Source: an uncultured Clostridia bacterium (GTDB lineage Bacteria > Bacillota > Clostridia > Christensenellales > Aristaeellaceae). From it: a stretch of 7,374 bases of DNA. Each line of letters begins with the position of its first letter. Position 1 is the first letter of the stretch. Shown here one piece after another: positions 4,660 to 7,374 of the stretch. A model generated the notes under the pieces. It saw nothing but the letters and a program-made list of their open reading frames with translations, made no database searches and had not been told where the DNA came from. The stretch spans positions 1 to 7,374 of the forward strand of contig CAMMGP010000053.1 in assembly GCA_946496415.1 (NCBI GenBank). The letters are read 5' to 3'. The position numbers were made by a program, and so were the translations under genes.

Positions 4660-6951
4660 ATGAAAAAGCGCATGATGGCATGTCTATTGTCCATATTGCT
4701 GGCGTTTTCCTGGAGCGCGCTGGCGGAGGCGCCCGAGGCAACGGACGCGCCCGCGCCGGCGGAGAACGCGATCTTCGTCGAGGCCGGCTACCGCCACTCG
4801 TTCGCGCTCGACGCGAACGGCGCGCTCTGGGGCTGGGGCGCGGGCGAATACGGCCGCCTGGGCTCGGGCTCGTCCTTTTCGACCTACGACATGGAGCCGG
4901 TGGAATTGGAAAACGTGGTCGAGGCTTCGGCGGGCTGGTATCATTCCCTGTTTCGCACCGCCGACGGCGACGTCTACGCCGTGGGCTGCAATTACGACTA
5001 CGGCCAACTCGGCGACGGCAAGGGCCATGACCGCAGCCTGCCCGTGAAGGTGATGGACGGCGGCATGCAGGTGGCGGCCAGCCGCGATTTCTCCGCCGCG
5101 CTGAAAGCGGACGGAACGCTGTGGACCTGGGGCCGCAATGACCTGGGCCAGCTTGGCCTCGGCCATACAGACACGCAGACCACCCCCGCGCAGGTGCCTT
5201 TGACGGACGTGGCGGAGATCGCGGCCGGCGACAGCTTCATGCTGGCGCGCTTGAAGGACGGCCGCCTCTACGCCTGGGGCGACAACAGCTACGGGCAGAT
5301 CGATGGCGCGGAGGATGAATTCGTCTGCGAGCCGTTTTTGCTCGAGGGTTTTGAAAACGTGCGCAGCGTGCGCGCGGGCAACAACCATGCCCTGGCGCTC
5401 ATGGAGGACGGCTCGCTGCGCGTCTGGGGCGACGATTACTACGGCCAGTTCGGCGGCGGCGACGAGGCGCTCAACGCCTTCCTCGAGGAAAACGACCTCG
5501 CGGTCACGGCCATCGAGGCGGGCGGCGATATGTGCGCCCTGCGCGACGAGGGCGGCGAGTGGTATCTGTGGGGCGATCTCTTTGGCGACGCGCCCGCGCC
5601 TCTGGAGCGCACGGGCGTGGTCAGCCTTTCGCTGGGCTACTGGCACGCGCTGGCCGCGGAAGCGGACGGCACGCTCTGGGGCCGCGGCGACAATACCCAT
5701 TACCAGCTCGGCTCCCTCTACAGCGACACGCATCGCAGCTGGGCGGAACTGCCCTTCAGCCTGGCCGGGGAGGAACGCGCTTCCCGCGCCCCCATCGAGC
5801 GCGACAAGGCCCGACCCGTGGAGCCGTTCGCGGGCGAGGTCCGACCCGTGGCGGCGGGATATTACACCTCCTTCGCCATCGATGCAAGCGGCGGAGTCTG
5901 GGCCTGGGGCCGCAACGACTATGGTCAGCTTGGCCTGGGCGACGAGGAGGGGCGCGAAGTTCCGGAGCAGCTGGCGCTCAAGGGCGTCGCCGAGGTGGCG
6001 GCGGGCGACTATCACACGCTTTTCCGCACGGACGACGGCGCGCTCTACGGCGCGGGTTGCAGCTACGACTATGACCAGTTGGCCACGGGCCGCTTCGAGA
6101 ACGAGAGCGAGCCTGTGTTCATCATGGACGGCGTAGCGCGCGTCTGGGCCGGGCGCGACATCTCCGCTGCGTTGGATACGGAGGGCGGCCTGTGGGTCTG
6201 GGGTGCGAACGACCTCGGGCAACTCGGCCTCGGGCACACGGACGCTGTGGACGGCCCCACGTGCCTTCCCCTCGAGGGCATCGTCGACGTGGCGGTGGGC
6301 AAGCAGTTCATGGCCGTGCTCCTGGAGGACGGCAGCGTTTTGACCTGGGGCGACAACACCTACGGCCAACTCGGCCTGGGCGAGGGCGAACGCGCGCTCG
6401 CGCCCACGCGCGTGGAACTTGAAAACGTCGTTTCCATCGCCGCGGGCGGGGCGCACATGCTGGCGCTGGACGCCGACGGCCGCCTCTGGGCCTGGGGCGC
6501 TGGATATTACGGCCAACTCGGCAACGGCGGCGACAGCGACCGCTTCACCCCCGTGGAAGTCGTGAACGCCGAGGGCGCGACGGCCATCTGGGCCGGCGGC
6601 GATACTTCCGCCGCGCGCACGCTGGGCGGTCAGACGCTTCTCTGGGGCGCGTACTTCTATCTCGAACCCTACGAGGAGCAGATCATGTTCTTTGACGAAA
6701 CGGCGCTGGAATATCGCTATCTCGACATCGACAGCGTCGCCATGGGCACCTTCCACGTGCTCTCCACAGACGAGGACGGCCATGTCTACGCCTACGGGGG
6801 CAACAGCTTCGGGCAACTCGGCAGCGGCGAAGCCGGCGAGAACGCCTTCTATTACGGCGGATGGGCCGACACGGGGCTCGACCTGCAAACGGGCGAATAC
6901 ACGGCGCCCAGCGAGTTAAGCGATATGCCGGACTTCGGGCAGGCGCTCTGA
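4660..6951 (+). CDS. Secreted RCC1-repeat protein with two seven-bladed propellers
   Basis: The protein has 763 residues. Residues 1-22 form a Sec signal peptide: MKKR, a hydrophobic core, and a cut after SALA. A short acidic, Pro/Ala-rich linker follows. The rest is 14 RCC1-type repeats of about 49 residues with the pattern xxAGxxHSxAL..DGxLWxWGxNxxGQLGLG. Repeats begin at 40, 89, 138, 187, 237, 285, 323, then 397, 446, 495, 544, 593, 643 and 693. Each of the first seven matches its partner in the second seven, so the protein is two tandem propellers joined by a linker (about 367-395). There is no LPxTG motif, C-terminal membrane anchor or lipobox, so it may be released or held non-covalently. 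Such propellers usually bind proteins or other ligands, and nothing catalytic is visible. The start at 4660 is preceded by AAGGGAG and a promoter; the frame is open further upstream, but without support. Its partner is unknown. Confidence 0.9.
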   Translation: MKKRMMACLLSILLAFSWSALAEAPEATDAPAPAENAIFVEAGYRHSFALDANGALWGWGAGEYGRLGSGSSFSTYDMEPVELENVVEASAGWYHSLFRTADGDVYAVGCNYDYGQLGDGKGHDRSLPVKVMDGGMQVAASRDFSAALKADGTLWTWGRNDLGQLGLGHTDTQTTPAQVPLTDVAEIAAGDSFMLARLKDGRLYAWGDNSYGQIDGAEDEFVCEPFLLEGFENVRSVRAGNNHALALMEDGSLRVWGDDYYGQFGGGDEALNAFLEENDLAVTAIEAGGDMCALRDEGGEWYLWGDLFGDAPAPLERTGVVSLSLGYWHALAAEADGTLWGRGDNTHYQLGSLYSDTHRSWAELPFSLAGEERASRAPIERDKARPVEPFAGEVRPVAAGYYTSFAIDASGGVWAWGRNDYGQLGLGDEEGREVPEQLALKGVAEVAAGDYHTLFRTDDGALYGAGCSYDYDQLATGRFENESEPVFIMDGVARVWAGRDISAALDTEGGLWVWGANDLGQLGLGHTDAVDGPTCLPLEGIVDVAVGKQFMAVLLEDGSVLTWGDNTYGQLGLGEGERALAPTRVELENVVSIAAGGAHMLALDADGRLWAWGAGYYGQLGNGGDSDRFTPVEVVNAEGATAIWAGGDTSAARTLGGQTLLWGAYFYLEPYEEQIMFFDETALEYRYLDIDSVAMGTFHVLSTDEDGHVYAYGGNSFGQLGSGEAGENAFYYGGWADTGLDLQTGEYTAPSELSDMPDFGQAL
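4777..5754 (+). repeat. Propeller A: RCC1 blades 1-7 (residues 40-365)
   Basis: Seven RCC1-type repeats start at residues 40, 89, 138, 187, 237, 285 and 323. Blade 2 carries GCNYDYGQLG, blade 3 carries NDLGQLGLGHTD, and blade 6 is short and lacks the GQLG motif (WYLWGDLFGD). The same features recur in propeller B. Confidence 0.85.
5811..5851 (+). repeat. Direct repeat at the junction of the two propellers
   Basis: The 11-base sequence CCGACCCGTGG occurs at 5811-5821 and again at 5841-5851, a 30-base period. It encodes RPV twice, in ARPVEPFAGEVRPVAAG. It sits exactly between the linker and the first blade of propeller B. Confidence 0.7.
5848..6894 (+). repeat. Propeller B: RCC1 blades 8-14 (residues 397-745)
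   Basis: Seven RCC1-type repeats start at residues 397, 446, 495, 544, 593, 643 and 693. Blade 9 has GCSYDYDQLA, blade 10 has NDLGQLGLGHTD, and blade 13 is degenerate (LLWGAYFYLEPYEE), mirroring blades 2, 3 and 6. The offset to propeller A is 357 residues for the first four blades and 356-370 for the rest. Confidence 0.85.
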
Positions 6952-6977
6952 GGCGGCCCGCATCTGCCATTTTCTGA

Positions 6978-7023
6978 AAAGCGCGGCGGCAAAGCAAAAA
7001 GCCCTTGCATTCCGCCGCGCTTT
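6978..7023 (+). terminator. Long inverted repeat: possible terminator of the RCC1-repeat gene
   Basis: AAAGCGCGGCGG (6978-6989) is perfectly complementary to CCGCCGCGCTTT (7012-7023), a 12-bp stem with a 22-base loop. GCAA/TTGC (6994-6997 with 7005-7008) could pair inside the loop. The hairpin starts 26 bases after the stop codon. The T tract is only three long (TTTATGG), so termination may be weak. The loop holds the -35 box of the SRP RNA promoter and the right arm holds most of its spacer. Confidence 0.55.
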
Positions 7024-7033
7024 ATGGTATACT
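7005..7033 (+). promoter_or_regulatory. Promoter of the SRP RNA gene
   Basis: TTGCAT (7005-7010), a 17-base spacer, and TATACT (7028-7033). The predicted start near 7040 coincides with the 5' end of the outer SRP RNA stem. The near-consensus boxes fit a strongly expressed stable RNA. Confidence 0.85.
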
Positions 7034-7039
7034 ATGCTT

Positions 7040-7173
7040 TGTTCCACGGGTGATGACGATTGGGTCCCGTGCGGCGTCATGCTGCGAATCGTGTCAGGGC
7101 CGGGAGGCAGCAGCACTAAACAGAAGTTGGCGCGCGCCGCGGGTTATGCCTGGTTCGAGTCCGTGGGATTTTT
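7040..7173 (+). ncRNA. ffs: Signal recognition particle RNA, small (4.5S-like) bacterial type
   Basis: SRP RNA binds Ffh and directs ribosomes making membrane or exported proteins to FtsY at the membrane. The diagnostic Ffh-binding hairpin is present. GUG (7091-7093) pairs with CAC (7114-7116) and encloses the internal loop, with UCAGG on one side and AGCAG (7109-7113) on the other. GCC (7099-7101) pairs with GGC (7106-7108) and is capped by the GNRA tetraloop GGGA (7102-7105). Outer pairing closes the rod: CCACGG (7044-7049) with CCGTGG (7161-7166), and GCGGCG (7071-7076) with CGCCGC (7135-7140). The promoter ends at 7033, so the RNA is only about 130 nt and lacks the Alu domain found in the long SRP RNAs of Bacillus and many Clostridia. 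The exact ends are estimated from the promoter, the outer stem and the T-run. Confidence 0.9.
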
Positions 7174-7179
7174 CTTTTT
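7161..7179 (+). terminator. Terminator T-run of the SRP RNA
   Basis: The 3' arm of the outer SRP stem (CCGTGG, 7161-7166) is followed by TTTTTCTTTTT (7169-7179). The closing helix of the RNA itself plus this T-run probably ends transcription. Confidence 0.65.
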
Positions 7180-7184
7180 GGCGC

Positions 7185-7222
7185 AAAAACGTCCCCGCTT
7201 CCATTCTCGGAGGCGGGGACGT
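7185..7222 (-). terminator. Rho-independent terminator of ispE (minus strand)
   Basis: A 13-14-bp stem pairs 7189-7202 with 7209-7222 (core GTCCCCGC/GCGGGGAC, one G-U pair) around a 6-base loop. On the minus strand it is followed by TTTTT (7189-7185). On the + strand no T-run follows the stem, so it serves the minus-strand gene ending at 7229. Confidence 0.85.
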
Positions 7223-7228
7223 CGTGTC

Positions 7229-7374
7229 TCAACATGTCCAGGTGAAGATCGCGCCGGGCAGGGCCTCGGCGGCATGCAGGGCCTCTGCAGCGGTGCGAAA
7301 AACGCCAAACACCGCCGAACCACTGCCGCTCATGCGCGCCACGCGCGCGCCGGCCGCCCGCAGGCGCGCCATGG
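7229..7374 (-). CDS. ispE: 4-diphosphocytidyl-2-C-methyl-D-erythritol kinase, C-terminal end (truncated by window)
   Basis: Reading the minus strand from the right edge gives an open frame of 47 residues ending in TGA (7231-7229). It contains GARVARMSGSGSAVFGVF, the C-terminal glycine-rich GHMP-kinase motif (motif 3) in the form typical of IspE. It then has a short helix (AAEALHAAEAL) and a closing strand (IFTWTC), as at the end of IspE proteins. IspE phosphorylates the 2-hydroxyl of CDP-methylerythritol in the MEP pathway to isoprenoid precursors, in the cytosol. Only the last sixth or so of a protein of about 290 residues is present; the 5' part lies outside the window. Another GHMP kinase, such as homoserine or mevalonate-type, is possible, but the motif wording favours IspE. 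A clear terminator follows 7 bases after the stop. Confidence 0.8.
   Translation of the reverse strand, partial: MARLRAAGARVARMSGSGSAVFGVFRTAAEALHAAEALPGAIFTWTC

Noticed and set aside
4684..6888. A 734-codon open frame on the minus strand, antisense to the RCC1-repeat gene
   Set aside because: The translation is Ala/Val/Arg/His-rich without recognisable domains. The + strand encodes a clear signal peptide and 14 repeats with a promoter and ribosome binding site. Long antisense frames are expected in GC-rich genes with strong codon bias.
4660..6951. Tandem blades considered as a recent DNA-level repeat array
   Set aside because: Blades share amino-acid motifs, but their DNA differs widely by eye, and I saw no long identical DNA stretches. 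It is an old protein repeat, not a recent tandem duplication.
7146..7168. GGTTCGAGTCC resembles a tRNA T-arm
   Set aside because: The flanking bases do not form a T-stem, and no acceptor, D or anticodon arms are present. The segment is the 3' strand of the SRP RNA rod.

Overview
The window is GC-rich, densely packed bacterial chromosome with Gram-positive-style signals: strong AGGAGG-like ribosome binding sites, TTGnnn-17-TAnnnT sigma-A promoters and hairpin-plus-T-run terminators. The gene set (UPF0371/DUF1846 protein, M20B peptidase T, MATE transporter, ferritin-like protein, secreted RCC1-repeat protein, small SRP RNA, MEP-pathway ispE) fits a high-GC anaerobic member of the Clostridia, possibly from a gut community. 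That placement is inference from gene content and style, not from a marker gene.

Layout, left to right. (1) The 3' part of a UPF0371 gene on + (to 551), closed by a terminator. (2) A two-gene + unit with a 14-bp gap: pepT (654-1856) and a MATE-family efflux gene (1871-3229), ended by a near-ideal terminator at 3236-3268. (3) A convergent minus-strand gene (4530-3268) for a 420-residue ferritin-like protein. Three helical hairpins in it carry E...(E/D)xxH signatures. (4) A divergent intergenic region with a good + promoter (TTGCAA-17-TATGAT), then a 763-residue exported protein (4660-6951) made of 14 RCC1-type blades. These fall into two homologous seven-blade propellers offset by about 357 residues. 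(5) A + strand small SRP RNA (about 7040-7173) with a near-consensus promoter. A 12-bp perfect inverted repeat spans that promoter. (6) The 3' end of ispE on minus (7374-7229), with its own terminator facing the SRP RNA.

The genes do not form one pathway. pepT and the MATE gene look co-transcribed; the rest are separate units, and terminators are visible for the convergent pairs. No CRISPR array, transposase, phage gene, tRNA or rRNA was seen. The most interesting items are the whole-propeller duplication in the secreted RCC1 protein, the odd number of ferritin-like half-sites in the minus-strand protein, and the overlap of a hairpin with the SRP RNA promoter. I see no convincing undescribed multi-gene system. 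No stretch over 300 bases lacks a gene.
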